This document shows positions 1 through 9,013 of a stretch of DNA of 45,398 bases, piece after piece. Position 1 is the stretch's first letter. Each line of letters begins with the position of its first letter. The DNA is from Lentimicrobiaceae bacterium (GTDB lineage Bacteria; Bacteroidota; Bacteroidia; Bacteroidales; JALOCA01). A program made the position numbers and the translations under genes. The DNA lies in the NCBI GenBank assembly GCA_023227965.1, contig JALOCA010000029.1:1-45398 (forward strand). The letters run 5' to 3'. A model generated the notes under the pieces. The model searched no databases and was not told the origin of the DNA. It saw only the letters and a list, made by a program, of their open reading frames with translations.

Positions 1-1370
1 CCTTTGGCTCAACTGCCGATTCTGTTTCTGACGCTATGTTACTGAACATTTCACGTGCCCCCCTGGCAAATGCTGGCGAGGATGCTACAGTTTGTGCCGA
101 TTCCTTCATCATGCTTGAAGGAACTGCTTCAGATTATCAGAGTATCCACTGGACAACTTTTGGCACAGGAACTTTTAACGAACCAAATTCTCTTGTAACT
201 TATTATCAACCAAGTGTAGAAGACATTGCAAACGGAGAAGTCGTTTTGCAGCTTATGGCTTACGGAAATGGCACTTGCCAACCTTTTACCGATGATATAA
301 AATTGCAATTTAACCCTTTGCCAACAATTAGTGTTCCTTCTGAATTTGAAATCTGTTCCGGTGAAAGTACCCAGATTCCTCTTACACTTACCGGGGTGGC
401 TCCATGGTCAATTCAAACACTTGACGGGCAAACTCTTACCGCTAATTCTTCTCCCTTTAGCTGGGAACTGGCTCCTGAAAATACGGAAACTGTAACATTA
501 TCTTCCGTTACCGATGGAACAGGCTGTACAAATAACGGGCAAACAGAATTTACCATTACCGTAAATCCGCTTCCTTCTGCACAATTAAGCGGTTCTGCTG
601 CAGTTTGCGAAGGTGAAAACACTGAGCTTACCCTCAGCCTCACCGGAACAGCTCCATGGCAGGTTACGCTGAACAATGATGAAGTAATTACGGCTTATGA
701 CACTCCATATACCTGGGCAATAACTCCTCAAAACGATATAACATATTCAATCACCAGAGTAAATGATGCAGATGGCTGCTCCGGATCCTTTTCGGGCGAA
801 GCACAGATAATAATAAACACCTTCCCGGCTATACCTGCTACTCCGCAAGGACCCAAAACCGTGGATGTTCATTATATCAAGGTTTCGGAATTTACAACAA
901 ACGAAATACCTGAAACCAGCTTAATCTGGCTTTTAAGCCCTGAAAATGCAGGAACTATTATTAATAACGGAATAACTGCAGTGGTAGCATGGGACACAAC
1001 TTTCAGAGGCGAAATTCTGGTGATGGTGAAGGCTTTGAACAAGTGCGGCGAAAGCGAATTTTCTCATGCATGGGAAACTGTCATTTACTCAACCCTTGGA
1101 ATTGATGAACCTTCCCCTGAAAAATCTTTCAGCATTTTCCCCAATCCAAACAACGGTTATTTCAGTGTTGCTTATAATCTTATGGGCAATGAAACCGTAA
1201 AAATGCGTATAATGAACACATTGGGAGCTACAATCTGGGAAAAGAATGCCGTAAACATCTCTGGAAATGAAGCTTTAAATTTCGCTTTGCCATTCATCGA
1301 AAAAGGCATTTATTTTTTTATTATTGCAAATCATAAAATCAATTTAACCTATAAAATAATAATTCAATAA
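1..1370 (+). CDS. T9SS-sorted secreted repeat protein, 5' partial
   Basis: The reading frame is open from the left edge (codons begin at position 3) to a TAA at 1368-1370, so the N-terminus lies outside the window and the ATG at 36 is internal. The visible ~455 residues are a chain of Ig/PKD-like extracellular modules: one Cys-containing module with a WTTFGTGTF core, two tandem ~85-residue copies that each contain a G-(V/T)-APW motif, and one module ending in KALNKCGESEF. The last ~80 residues are a type A T9SS sorting domain (FSIFPNPNNGYFSV, then GIYFFI near the end). Such proteins cross the outer membrane through the type IX system and are released or surface-anchored. Only 14 bp separate it from the C25 peptidase gene, so the two are probably co-transcribed. 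No catalytic domain is visible; one could lie in the missing N-terminus. Confidence 0.85.
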   Translation, partial: FGSTADSVSDAMLLNISRAPLANAGEDATVCADSFIMLEGTASDYQSIHWTTFGTGTFNEPNSLVTYYQPSVEDIANGEVVLQLMAYGNGTCQPFTDDIKLQFNPLPTISVPSEFEICSGESTQIPLTLTGVAPWSIQTLDGQTLTANSSPFSWELAPENTETVTLSSVTDGTGCTNNGQTEFTITVNPLPSAQLSGSAAVCEGENTELTLSLTGTAPWQVTLNNDEVITAYDTPYTWAITPQNDITYSITRVNDADGCSGSFSGEAQIIINTFPAIPATPQGPKTVDVHYIKVSEFTTNEIPETSLIWLLSPENAGTIINNGITAVVAWDTTFRGEILVMVKALNKCGESEFSHAWETVIYSTLGIDEPSPEKSFSIFPNPNNGYFSVAYNLMGNETVKMRIMNTLGATIWEKNAVNISGNEALNFALPFIEKGIYFFIIANHKINLTYKIIIQ

Positions 1371-1384
1371 AATCACATACAAAA

Positions 1385-4300
1385 ATGAGAAAACTACTTA
1401 CCTTATTATTAGCCATTTTTGCTTTTACTACCTTCGGTAAAAGTTGGGTGGGAATACATGATCTACAACCATCTCCGGCTCAAAAAATCCTGATTTCTTC
1501 TGACATCCGGACATCGAAAATCCAATTTTCCATTCCTGGATTTAACATGCAGGAAGTTACTACCCCAAAGGGTAGCCAATATGTTATCAGTGTGGGCGAA
1601 GGTACTCCCCTCCTCAAAAAAGGGGCACCCGACCTTTCCAAGCTCACCGCTTCGGTAATTATTCCTGATAAAGGAAAAATGGAAGTCAGGGTACTGGCTT
1701 CCGAGTTCACTGATTATCCCGATATGGATATAGCTCCTTCCAAAGGAAATTTATACAGGGATACTGACCCCTCTGCTATTCCCTTTATTTATGGCAAACC
1801 CTATTCCGAAGACAAATTTTACCCCGGAACTCTTGCCGAATTTCACAATCCCTACATCATTCGCGACCATCGCGGACAAACTATCGTTGTTTATCCCTTC
1901 CAATATAACCCCATTTCCAAGGTTTTAAGAGTATATAGCTCAATTATAGTGGAAATTTATTCAACAAACGAAAAGGGAATAAACACTCTCAGCAGCAAAA
2001 AAACATCGGGCAAAACTCCTGCCGGATTCCAGGAATTGTACAAAAGCCATTTTTTAAATGCTCCTGCTACTGACTATACTCCTGTAGATGAACAAGGGAA
2101 AATGCTCGTAATCAGTTATGGGCAATTTATGTCTGCTATGCAGCCCCTTGTTGACTGGAAAAACCAGCAGGGAATAGAAACCGAATTGATTGATGTATCT
2201 ACCATCGGAAGTACAGCATCGGCAATAAAAACTTATATATCTGACTATTATAATGCTAATGACCTTGCATTTGTTTTATTGGTAGGCGATGCAGCCCAGA
2301 TTCCTACTAACACCGGCACAGGTTTGGGAGGTCCATCAGACAATGCTTACGGTTTTATTGTTGGAAACGACCATTACTCAGATGTTTTTGTGGGAAGATT
2401 TTCTGCCGAAAACCTCACACAGGTAGAAACACAGGTACAAAAGGTTCTGATGTATGAAAAGGCACCTGTTACCACTACTGACTGGTTTTCAGTAGGAGTT
2501 GGTATTGCTTCCAGCCAGGGAACAGGCGATGACAATGAATACGACTACGAACACATGCAAAACATAAGGGAAAACAAATTACTACCCTTTACTTATACCG
2601 GAGTATCCGAGTTATACGACGGTAACCAGGGCGGACTTGATCAACCTGGTAATCCTACTCCAGCAAATGTAGCTACCGAAGTAAATGCAGGGGCTTCCAT
2701 CATTAACTATACCGGTCATGGCAGCGAGATTTCATGGGGAACAACCGGTTTTTCAAATTCCGATATTACTGCACTTACCAATGATAATATGCTGCCCTTC
2801 ATCTTCTCTGTGGCTTGTGTAAACGGTAATTTCCAGGGACAAACCTGCTTTGCAGAAGCCTGGCTGCGTGCTACACACAATGGACAACCTTCCGGAGCTG
2901 TTGCTACTCTTATGTCAACCATCAACCAAAGCTGGGATCCGCCTATGGATGGTCAGGATGAAATGAACGACCTGTTAGCGGAAACCTACTCCGATAATTT
3001 CAAAAGAACTTTTGGCGGAATTTCCATGAACGGCTGTATGCACATGAACGACGAATACGGAGTTGACGGAGACGAAATGACTGATACATGGAATATCTTC
3101 GGCGATCCTTCGCTTGCAATACGTACGGCAATGCCACAATCAATTGTTGCCAACCATAATCCTACAATTTTCCTTGGTTCGACACAATTCAGTGTTAATG
3201 CCGATGCAGAAGGTGCTATAGTAGCTCTTACCATTAATAACCAATTGGTAGCCAAAAGTATTATCAATGGCGGAGTAGCAGCTCTCGATTTCGCAGCCCT
3301 TACCCAACTCGACACCCTGCACCTGGTAATTACCGGATTCAACAAGTTGCCTTACATTGCCGATGTTCCTATCATCCCCGCCGAAGGTCCTTATGTTACC
3401 TATGATAATTTTTTAGTTAACGATTTGCAAGGCAATAACAACGGTGCCATTGATTTTGGCGAAAATATTGCCTTTTCCATCGGGTTGAAAAATGTGGGTA
3501 TTGAAACTGCCGAAAATGTAGTAGTTACACTTACAAGCGACAATTCTTTCATCAACATTACCGATAATACCGAAACCTACGGAAATATCCTTGCAGGCGG
3601 AACAATTTCGGTTGCCGATGGTTTCGCATTCACTGTTGCCGATTCAATTCCTGATCATCTTAGCCTACTTTTCAATTTAACTATAACTGATGGTACCGAA
3701 ACATGGAACAGCAGTTTTGTTGCTTTTGCCAATGCACCTGTTCTTTCATTGGGCAATATTACAATTGACGATGCAGCAGGCGGAAATGGTAACGGAAGAC
3801 TCGATGCCGGTGAAAATGTTCAACTGAAAGTTGTCATTTCTAACAACGGTCATAGCGATGCAGGCGAAGTCCAGGCTGTTCTGACATCTTCAAATTCTTT
3901 TATCACAATAAATAACGGAACTTTTATTGCTGAAACACTTGCCGCCGGACAAACCGCTGAAGCCATTTTCGACATCACAACTGCCGGAAACGCTACCATA
4001 GGTACAGTTGCCGATTTTATCTGCACACTCACTTCGGGCGTTTATCAGGCACAAAATACATATTTCCGCCCAATAGGTCTGATACTCGAAGACTGGGAAA
4101 GTGGTGGAATGACTGGATTTGAATGGGCTACCAGCGGTGATGCCGACTGGGATGTTTCTACTGAAACTCCTTACGAAGGAACTTACTGCATTAAGTCAGG
4201 ACTAATAGGTGACAACCAGTCAACTTTTATTTCACTCGATTATAATGTAATGAGTGATGATAGCATTTCGTTTTATCGCAAGGTTTCCTCCGAAGCGGAT

Positions 4301-5842
4301 TATGATTATCTTAAATTCTATATTGATGGAACTGAAATGGGAAAATGGTCTGGCGAAGTGGACTGGTCGAGGGTGGTATATACCGTAACTGCCGGTGAAC
4401 ACACTTTCCAGTGGGAATATACGAAAGACGTTTCACAGTCCAGTGGCACCGATGCAGCTTATGTTGATTTCATCATACTTCCTCCTGCGCTAACAACCAC
4501 TGCTTATGCTGGCGCCGACGGTACTGTTTGCGAAGGGAATATATACCAATGCAACGCCATTGCAACTAATTATGCATCAGTACTCTGGACAACTTCCGGA
4601 ACCGGTACTTTCAGCGATGCCACCCTGCTCAACCCTGAATATACCCCCAGCCAGGCAGATATTGATGCCGGACAGGTTGTTCTTACTTTTACTGCCTTCG
4701 AACAGGGAAAAAGCGATGCTACCGACCAGATAATTCTTACTTTAAACAAAAATGCTGTTGTCTTTGCAGGCGATGATTTCACAGTTTGCGAAAACGAAAC
4801 CGTTTCCATTACAAACTCCTCTGCAGTAAATTATACTGCATTGAACTGGACAACATCCGGAACCGGTACTTTCGACGATGTTACCCTGCTTAACCCTGTT
4901 TATATTCCCAGCGCTGAAGACTATTTAGCCGGAAATGTTACCCTTAACCTTACCGTTACAGGAATGGCTCCCTGCGGTGATGTTGCTGATGGTACCGTAG
5001 TTACCTTTACATTGCTCCCGGATACTCCCGAAATTCCGACTTCCGCTTCCAATCGTATCTGTCAGGATGCTCCGGATACCGAAGTAACAACCACAGGAAG
5101 CTCTAATGCCATTGATTATACATGGAGCATCGAACCTGTGGAAGCAGGAATAATAACCGGAACTACAACCCAGGCATCCATCAACTGGAGCCCTGACTTC
5201 TTCGGTGCTGCTAACATTACTGTCAAAGCACTGAATACCTGTGGTGAAAGTGATTATTCCTCCGCACTTGCCATTACACTGGTTCCCTTCCCTCTGGCTC
5301 CCGAAAAACCTATGGGAAGTGATTCTGTGGATGTGTTTATCACTACATCCTCCGACTTCCGGGTAAACAAGGCAATGCATGCTCTTACCTACACATGGAA
5401 TATAGAACCTGTCGCCGCAGGTACCATAGCCGGAAACGACACCATTGCAACCATCACCTGGAGTAACTCATTCACAGGAACAGCAAATATCAGTGTTAAA
5501 TCTGTTAACTCCTGTGGCGAAAGTGTATTCTCGGAAATAAAAACCGTTACACTTTATTCAACGTATGGTATTCCGCAAAATATACCATCCAATACCATTG
5601 CAGTGTATCCCAATCCTTCCAACGGAAATTTCGTAATTGAACTGAAAGGTATATCCTCCCATACCGTTGATATCCGTATTGCCAACGAAACGGGTATGAA
5701 TGTGTACAAACAAAACAACATCAACATACAGGAGCAAAATATCCTTACCATGCAGTTGCAATCACTCAGCAACGGGGTATATTACCTTTTTGTTGAAGGG
5801 AAAAATTATCGCAGTGTACAAAAACTGATCATCAGCCGTTAA
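1385..5842 (+). CDS. Gingipain-like C25 family cysteine peptidase with T9SS sorting domain
   Basis: 1485 residues. A signal peptide (MRKLLTLLLAIFAFTTFG) is followed by a gingipain-type propeptide to about residue 230 and a C25 catalytic domain at about 237-580. The dyad is visible and in gingipain order: His445 in YTGHGSEISWG and Cys478 in SVACVNGNF; the domain closes with NIFGDPSLAIRT. After it come an Ig-like segment (~585-665), two CARDB-like modules with (N)GxxDxGEN signatures (~675-890), a MAM-like jelly roll beginning EDWESGG (~898-1035), two WTTSGTGTF modules (~1040-1190), two modules with W(S/N)IEPVxAG and CGES motifs (~1215-1395), and a T9SS C-terminal domain from about 1400 (VYPNPSNGNF). 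It should be a secreted or surface endopeptidase. Substrate preference (Arg or Lys) cannot be read here. The WTTSGTGTF, CGES and sorting-domain modules resemble those of the gene upstream. A terminator follows directly. Confidence 0.93.
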   Translation: MRKLLTLLLAIFAFTTFGKSWVGIHDLQPSPAQKILISSDIRTSKIQFSIPGFNMQEVTTPKGSQYVISVGEGTPLLKKGAPDLSKLTASVIIPDKGKMEVRVLASEFTDYPDMDIAPSKGNLYRDTDPSAIPFIYGKPYSEDKFYPGTLAEFHNPYIIRDHRGQTIVVYPFQYNPISKVLRVYSSIIVEIYSTNEKGINTLSSKKTSGKTPAGFQELYKSHFLNAPATDYTPVDEQGKMLVISYGQFMSAMQPLVDWKNQQGIETELIDVSTIGSTASAIKTYISDYYNANDLAFVLLVGDAAQIPTNTGTGLGGPSDNAYGFIVGNDHYSDVFVGRFSAENLTQVETQVQKVLMYEKAPVTTTDWFSVGVGIASSQGTGDDNEYDYEHMQNIRENKLLPFTYTGVSELYDGNQGGLDQPGNPTPANVATEVNAGASIINYTGHGSEISWGTTGFSNSDITALTNDNMLPFIFSVACVNGNFQGQTCFAEAWLRATHNGQPSGAVATLMSTINQSWDPPMDGQDEMNDLLAETYSDNFKRTFGGISMNGCMHMNDEYGVDGDEMTDTWNIFGDPSLAIRTAMPQSIVANHNPTIFLGSTQFSVNADAEGAIVALTINNQLVAKSIINGGVAALDFAALTQLDTLHLVITGFNKLPYIADVPIIPAEGPYVTYDNFLVNDLQGNNNGAIDFGENIAFSIGLKNVGIETAENVVVTLTSDNSFINITDNTETYGNILAGGTISVADGFAFTVADSIPDHLSLLFNLTITDGTETWNSSFVAFANAPVLSLGNITIDDAAGGNGNGRLDAGENVQLKVVISNNGHSDAGEVQAVLTSSNSFITINNGTFIAETLAAGQTAEAIFDITTAGNATIGTVADFICTLTSGVYQAQNTYFRPIGLILEDWESGGMTGFEWATSGDADWDVSTETPYEGTYCIKSGLIGDNQSTFISLDYNVMSDDSISFYRKVSSEADYDYLKFYIDGTEMGKWSGEVDWSRVVYTVTAGEHTFQWEYTKDVSQSSGTDAAYVDFIILPPALTTTAYAGADGTVCEGNIYQCNAIATNYASVLWTTSGTGTFSDATLLNPEYTPSQADIDAGQVVLTFTAFEQGKSDATDQIILTLNKNAVVFAGDDFTVCENETVSITNSSAVNYTALNWTTSGTGTFDDVTLLNPVYIPSAEDYLAGNVTLNLTVTGMAPCGDVADGTVVTFTLLPDTPEIPTSASNRICQDAPDTEVTTTGSSNAIDYTWSIEPVEAGIITGTTTQASINWSPDFFGAANITVKALNTCGESDYSSALAITLVPFPLAPEKPMGSDSVDVFITTSSDFRVNKAMHALTYTWNIEPVAAGTIAGNDTIATITWSNSFTGTANISVKSVNSCGESVFSEIKTVTLYSTYGIPQNIPSNTIAVYPNPSNGNFVIELKGISSHTVDIRIANETGMNVYKQNNINIQEQNILTMQLQSLSNGVYYLFVEGKNYRSVQKLIISR

Positions 5843-5862
5843 TATATTTTTATCCTATCTTT

Positions 5863-5907
5863 ATTACCCCGGAACGACATTTTTACCGTTTCGGGGTAAT
5901 TTTTTTT
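5863..5907 (+). terminator. Rho-independent terminator after the C25 gene
   Basis: A 14-bp stem pairs 5863-5876 (ATTACCCCGGAACG) with 5887-5900 (CGTTTCGGGGTAAT), with one G-T pair and a 10-nt loop. It is followed by a T-run at 5901-5907. It lies 20 bp after the C25 stop codon and ends transcription of the two-gene secreted-protein unit. Confidence 0.88.
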
Positions 5908-5914
5908 ACTTTTG
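5907..5914 (+). promoter_or_regulatory. Bacteroidetes -7 box (TACTTTTG)
   Basis: A perfect TAnnTTTG match lies 5 bp before the ATG at 5920. No good -33 TTTG is visible at the usual 19-21 bp spacing; the nearest is TTTT at 5881-5884. If used, transcription would begin within a few bases of the start codon and give an almost leaderless mRNA. The box overlaps the T-tail of the preceding terminator. Confidence 0.5.
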
Positions 5915-5919
5915 CGCAT

Positions 5920-6483
5920 ATGATAATTGTTGGTATTACAGGAACACTCGGCGCCGGAAAAGGCACTATTGTAGATTATCTTACGAAAAATAAAGGGTTT
6001 AACCATTTTTCGGTGAGGGCTTTTTTAATCCGGGAAATTGGAAAATGCGGGCTGCCTGTAAACCGCGACAGTATGACTTCCGTAGCGAATGCGCTCAGGG
6101 AACGGCACACCCCTTCTTATATCACCGATTGTCTTTACGAAGAAGCAAAAGCTACGGGGAAAAATTGTGTGATTGAAAGCATACGCACACCCGGAGAGAT
6201 TGATTCTCTGAAACAAAAGGGCAAATTTTATCTTTTTGCCGTAGATGCTCCCCCCGAAATTCGCTACGAACGGGTGGTGAAACGCAATTCGGAAACCGAC
6301 CAGATTTCCTTCGATACATTTTTGGCTAACGAAGCCCGCGAAATGACCTCCAACGACCCAAACCACCAAAACCTACACCTCTGCATAGCAAAAGCCGACT
6401 TTGTCTTTTCCAACGAAGGAGATATTAGTGCCCTGTACCGAAAAGTGGAAAGTGTCCTGGGAGACATATTACAAAATACATGA
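5920..6483 (+). CDS. P-loop nucleotide kinase-like protein (AAA / dNMP- or dephospho-CoA-kinase-like)
   Basis: 187 residues. It opens with a Walker A loop, GITGTLGAGKGT (residues 5-16), after a hydrophobic first strand. A kinase-type helix-strand pattern follows: NCVIESIRTPGE resembles the second NMP-kinase strand, KFYLFAVDAPPEIRYERVVKR is the strand plus Arg-rich lid region, and the C-terminal half is helical. Length and layout fit small P-loop kinases acting on nucleotides or dephospho-CoA, including the archaeal UPF0200-like group; the substrate cannot be assigned from sequence alone. The ATG at 5920 is the only sensible start because the P-loop begins at residue 8. It stands as its own unit between two terminators and shows no link to the CRISPR genes. 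Confidence 0.8.
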   Translation: MIIVGITGTLGAGKGTIVDYLTKNKGFNHFSVRAFLIREIGKCGLPVNRDSMTSVANALRERHTPSYITDCLYEEAKATGKNCVIESIRTPGEIDSLKQKGKFYLFAVDAPPEIRYERVVKRNSETDQISFDTFLANEAREMTSNDPNHQNLHLCIAKADFVFSNEGDISALYRKVESVLGDILQNT

Positions 6484-6489
6484 ATTATT

Positions 6490-6517
6490 ACACGTTAACA
6501 TAACTCGTGTTTTTTTA
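6490..6517 (+). terminator. Terminator after the kinase-like gene
   Basis: ACACG (6490-6494) pairs with CGTGT (6506-6510), with possible TTA/TAA extension inside, followed by seven or more T. It lies 6 bp after the stop codon. The stem is short, so efficiency is uncertain. Confidence 0.6.
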
Positions 6518-6693
6518 CAGGCAAAATGTTCATTTTTTACCTAAAAAGTGAATACTGTTGTTCCTTATATTTAGCGAATATTCATAAAACAGCAACGAAT
6601 CTCTTCAAAAACCCTGCGTTTAAAAAGTTTTTAACAATTTCCCTTTCTTTTGTTATACTTTTATACCCTTACATTAAACTTTAATACTAATTC
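6518..6693 (+). promoter_or_regulatory. Upstream region of the cas operon, probable promoter
   Basis: This AT-rich, gene-free stretch separates a terminator from the first cas gene, so the interference-operon promoter should be here. The best -7 candidate is TACTTTTA at 6656-6663, 7 of 8 to TAnnTTTG, about 30 bp before the cas6 ATG. A T-run at 6628-6632 is a poor -33 candidate. No clear operator repeat was seen. Confidence 0.35.
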
Positions 6694-7602
6694 ATGCGCT
6701 TTAAACTTACGTTACAATATGAATCGGCATTAAACCATTCAAAACGAACGAGTGTTCCGCTCGATTACCAGTTTGGATTGTCCTCGTTCATTTATAAAAC
6801 GTTATTTACAGGGGATAATACTTTTGCATTATGGCTACACGACAAGGGATACGATTTTGATAAACATAAATATAAACTATTTACCTTCTCACATCTGAAA
6901 TTAGAAGCGGAAAGCTATCGCACTGATAAGGATATTATGTATCTTAACGGCTCATATGCTACCCTTTATATTTCTTTTTTAACAAGAGAAGCCATTGAAC
7001 CATTTATTATCGGTTTGTTCCGTGAGCAAAGTTTTTTTCTTGGATATATTCCTCATAAAACTATCTTTAAGGTAATAAATATAGAAAAGCTTCAGGAACA
7101 TGAATTTAAAGAGACAATGTCGTTTATCACAACGTCGCCTTTAGTAGTAAGCAGCATGCGGTTGCGCGAAGGAAAGAATCCTATTGCAAGCTATCTGAGT
7201 CCCCGGAACGAAGAATTTTCCCATTTCTTTTTCAAAAACTTAATACGGAAACATAATGCCTGGTGCCAGCACGAAGACTTGCCATTATTTTCAGGAACGT
7301 CAGATGGTTTTACCCTGCAAATATTATCTCCGGAAAAAATGAAGAGTTGTATGTTTAAGAAAGGAAGCGAAAAGCAATCAAAAGTTATAGGATATGAATT
7401 TCGTTTCGGGTTGAATGCCCCGGTAGAACTCATTAAAACCGGTTATTATGCAGGATTTGGAGAAAAAAATTCTATGGGGTTTGGGTGTGTGGAAATAAAG
7501 CGACAATTGAACAACCTTTTAGCTCCCGGTGAAGCCGGAATTGACAGCGTTGAAAAAAATAAAAAATACAAGCAGAATGAAACAAACCTACAAAACGATT
7601 GA
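6694..7602 (+). CDS. cas6: CRISPR endoribonuclease Cas6
   Basis: 302 residues, slightly longer than typical Cas6 (220-280). The N-terminal RAMP ferredoxin fold shows the usual LDYQFGLSSFIYKTL segment. Tyr34 and His49 (in WLHDKGY) sit where the general acid/base residues of Cas6 family members lie; this assignment is inferred from spacing. The Gly-rich C-terminal RAMP loop is clear: GFGEKNSMGFG, residues 254-264. Cas6 cuts the pre-crRNA inside each repeat. The 30-nt repeat ends in ATTGAAAC, the 8-nt handle characteristic of type I-B Cas6 products. It is the first gene of the interference operon and its 3' end overlaps cas8b by 26 bp. The last ~30 residues are Lys/Asn-rich and probably disordered. 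Confidence 0.93.
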   Translation: MRFKLTLQYESALNHSKRTSVPLDYQFGLSSFIYKTLFTGDNTFALWLHDKGYDFDKHKYKLFTFSHLKLEAESYRTDKDIMYLNGSYATLYISFLTREAIEPFIIGLFREQSFFLGYIPHKTIFKVINIEKLQEHEFKETMSFITTSPLVVSSMRLREGKNPIASYLSPRNEEFSHFFFKNLIRKHNAWCQHEDLPLFSGTSDGFTLQILSPEKMKSCMFKKGSEKQSKVIGYEFRFGLNAPVELIKTGYYAGFGEKNSMGFGCVEIKRQLNNLLAPGEAGIDSVEKNKKYKQNETNLQND

Positions 7603-9001
7603 CTACGAATGGCTGACTAAGCCAACCGGTGACCCGTTTGCCGACGCAGGCGGATTTACCATTGAATATCTTTCGAAGAAGTTTCCTGAAATGGATATTT
7701 TGGAACTGATAGATTACATTGCAAAGATTTACGTCGGAAGTTGGGATGGAAAAATAAACGCATTTTTCTTAAATTCAAAAATCACATCTCCAGCTTATAA
7801 AAATTCGGAAAAGGTCGAAGAAACAGTAAAATATTTCAGTAGCATAATCAATGAAACAGAGCCTTATGATATAGGCTTTTGCCGTGTAACAGGAAGGGAA
7901 ACAAAGTTATTTTGGGGCGGTAGAAACAATTCTATCATGACTGGTTCAGGAACACTGGTAAATTTTCATCACTATTTTCAAAAAGGTATTTCCCTTTCAA
8001 AAGAAGTATTGGTAAGGATGCACTTTGTTCCTTTTGCTTGCCAGCAACTGCAAGGAAAAATAAGTTTGATGCAAAGCAGTAACGAGGAACTAAGCAAGTT
8101 ATTTGTGAAAATGACCGTTGAAAGAAACCTTCATGAAATTGGTGTTGGACTTTCTGAAGGAGTGGCAAAATCTGACTACAATAAGCCAGCCAACGCTATT
8201 TTCGATTTCGTTGACTCAGCTCTCTCTCAATTGAAGGAATTTAATGAAGAAAATACTTTACCATCGTTGACGCTGTACCACTTTACAAATTTTGGGGCAA
8301 GCCCCGAAATTCAGATGTACCAACTTCCTGCAAAGGTTTTTCTTTTTTACAGGACTTGCTTGCAACCTAGGTTCAAGGATGATTGGCAAAAATTTGTTCG
8401 TTCGCATTACTACGACAAACAGCATAAAGGCGCAAAATACAACCTTCAAACAGAAAAATTTGAATTGGTTAAGTCAAAAGAAACTGAGGTTATCGACATT
8501 GAAGACTACAAACAATGGTTTAACCGGATTTTAAATAAACTATTAATCAATGAGAATATCAGACCAGAATTTCTTCGCTGGTCACGCAGACATCCATTTA
8601 ACTTTGAAATAGTATCAATCTATCAACAAAACATTATAGGTATGAAAAAAGAAACCATTAACAAAATTAAAGAGTTGGCCGCTTTTCTCGTGCGGGAAGA
8701 AGATGCCGACAAGATCAAAAAACGTATTAAAGCGCTCGACGGTGCTAAAAATGCTTCTGCTTTGCGGCGATTCATTTTAAAAGATGTCGTGGCTGCAAAC
8801 TATGCAGCAGGGAATGATGATCCTATCGTTTCGGTCGATGACTATGTGAATTATCTGTTCCCCGATGGCTCTTACTGGGCTGAAATCAGGGATCTTTTAC
8901 TCATTGCCATTTATCAGGAACTTCATGAAAGGGATTTAATCTCAGAAGAATTGAAAGTTGAATTAGAATCAGAAGTTGAAGAAGAAGTAACAAATGAATA
9001 A
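7577..9001 (+). CDS. cas8b: Type I-B Cascade large subunit Cas8b1/Cst1
   Basis: 474 residues from the ATG at 7577 (MKQTYKTIDYEWLTKPTGDP). An upstream in-frame ATG at 7529 would add 16 Lys-rich residues and lengthen the cas6 overlap, so I prefer 7577. Position between cas6 and cas7 and overall sequence character fit Cst1. Cst1 proteins often carry CXXC pairs; none is visible here, with single cysteines only (for example Cys102 in FCRVTGRE), so a zinc site is probably lost. The large subunit recognises the PAM and helps open target DNA. The C-terminal ~120 residues are helical and start at an internal Met (residue 356), a likely small-subunit (Cas11) domain. Base composition changes near there: sampled 60-bp lines are about 30-32% GC before 8640 and 43-48% after. 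Confidence 0.88.
   Translation: MKQTYKTIDYEWLTKPTGDPFADAGGFTIEYLSKKFPEMDILELIDYIAKIYVGSWDGKINAFFLNSKITSPAYKNSEKVEETVKYFSSIINETEPYDIGFCRVTGRETKLFWGGRNNSIMTGSGTLVNFHHYFQKGISLSKEVLVRMHFVPFACQQLQGKISLMQSSNEELSKLFVKMTVERNLHEIGVGLSEGVAKSDYNKPANAIFDFVDSALSQLKEFNEENTLPSLTLYHFTNFGASPEIQMYQLPAKVFLFYRTCLQPRFKDDWQKFVRSHYYDKQHKGAKYNLQTEKFELVKSKETEVIDIEDYKQWFNRILNKLLINENIRPEFLRWSRRHPFNFEIVSIYQQNIIGMKKETINKIKELAAFLVREEDADKIKKRIKALDGAKNASALRRFILKDVVAANYAAGNDDPIVSVDDYVNYLFPDGSYWAEIRDLLLIAIYQELHERDLISEELKVELESEVEEEVTNE
8642..9001 (+). CDS. Possible internally translated small subunit Cas11b
   Basis: An in-frame ATG at 8642 inside cas8b would give a 119-residue, almost wholly helical, acidic-tailed protein (MKKETINKIKELAAFL...). 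In characterised type I-B and I-D systems the small subunit Cas11 is made by internal initiation within the 3' part of the large-subunit gene; no separate cas11 gene exists in this operon. Size, position and helical content match. Only a weak purine stretch (ATAGG, 8636-8640) precedes the ATG, but strong Shine-Dalgarno sites are uncommon in this phylum. The evidence is context and analogy, not a proven start. Confidence 0.45.
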   Translation: MKKETINKIKELAAFLVREEDADKIKKRIKALDGAKNASALRRFILKDVVAANYAAGNDDPIVSVDDYVNYLFPDGSYWAEIRDLLLIAIYQELHERDLISEELKVELESEVEEEVTNE

Positions 9002-9013
9002 ATCGAATAAACT

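Noticed and set aside
36..1370. ATG at 36 as the true start of the first gene
   Set aside because: The frame is open through the left edge and the protein has no signal peptide at that Met although it carries a secretion sorting domain; it is a 5'-partial gene.
4925..5380. 151-residue reading frame on the minus strand
   Set aside because: It lies antisense within the C25 peptidase gene, is Cys/Gly-rich without recognisable domain, and has no signals.
7529..7576. Upstream ATG at 7529 for cas8b
   Set aside because: It adds a Lys-rich stretch that overlaps cas6 further; the Met at 7577 gives a cleaner N-terminus.
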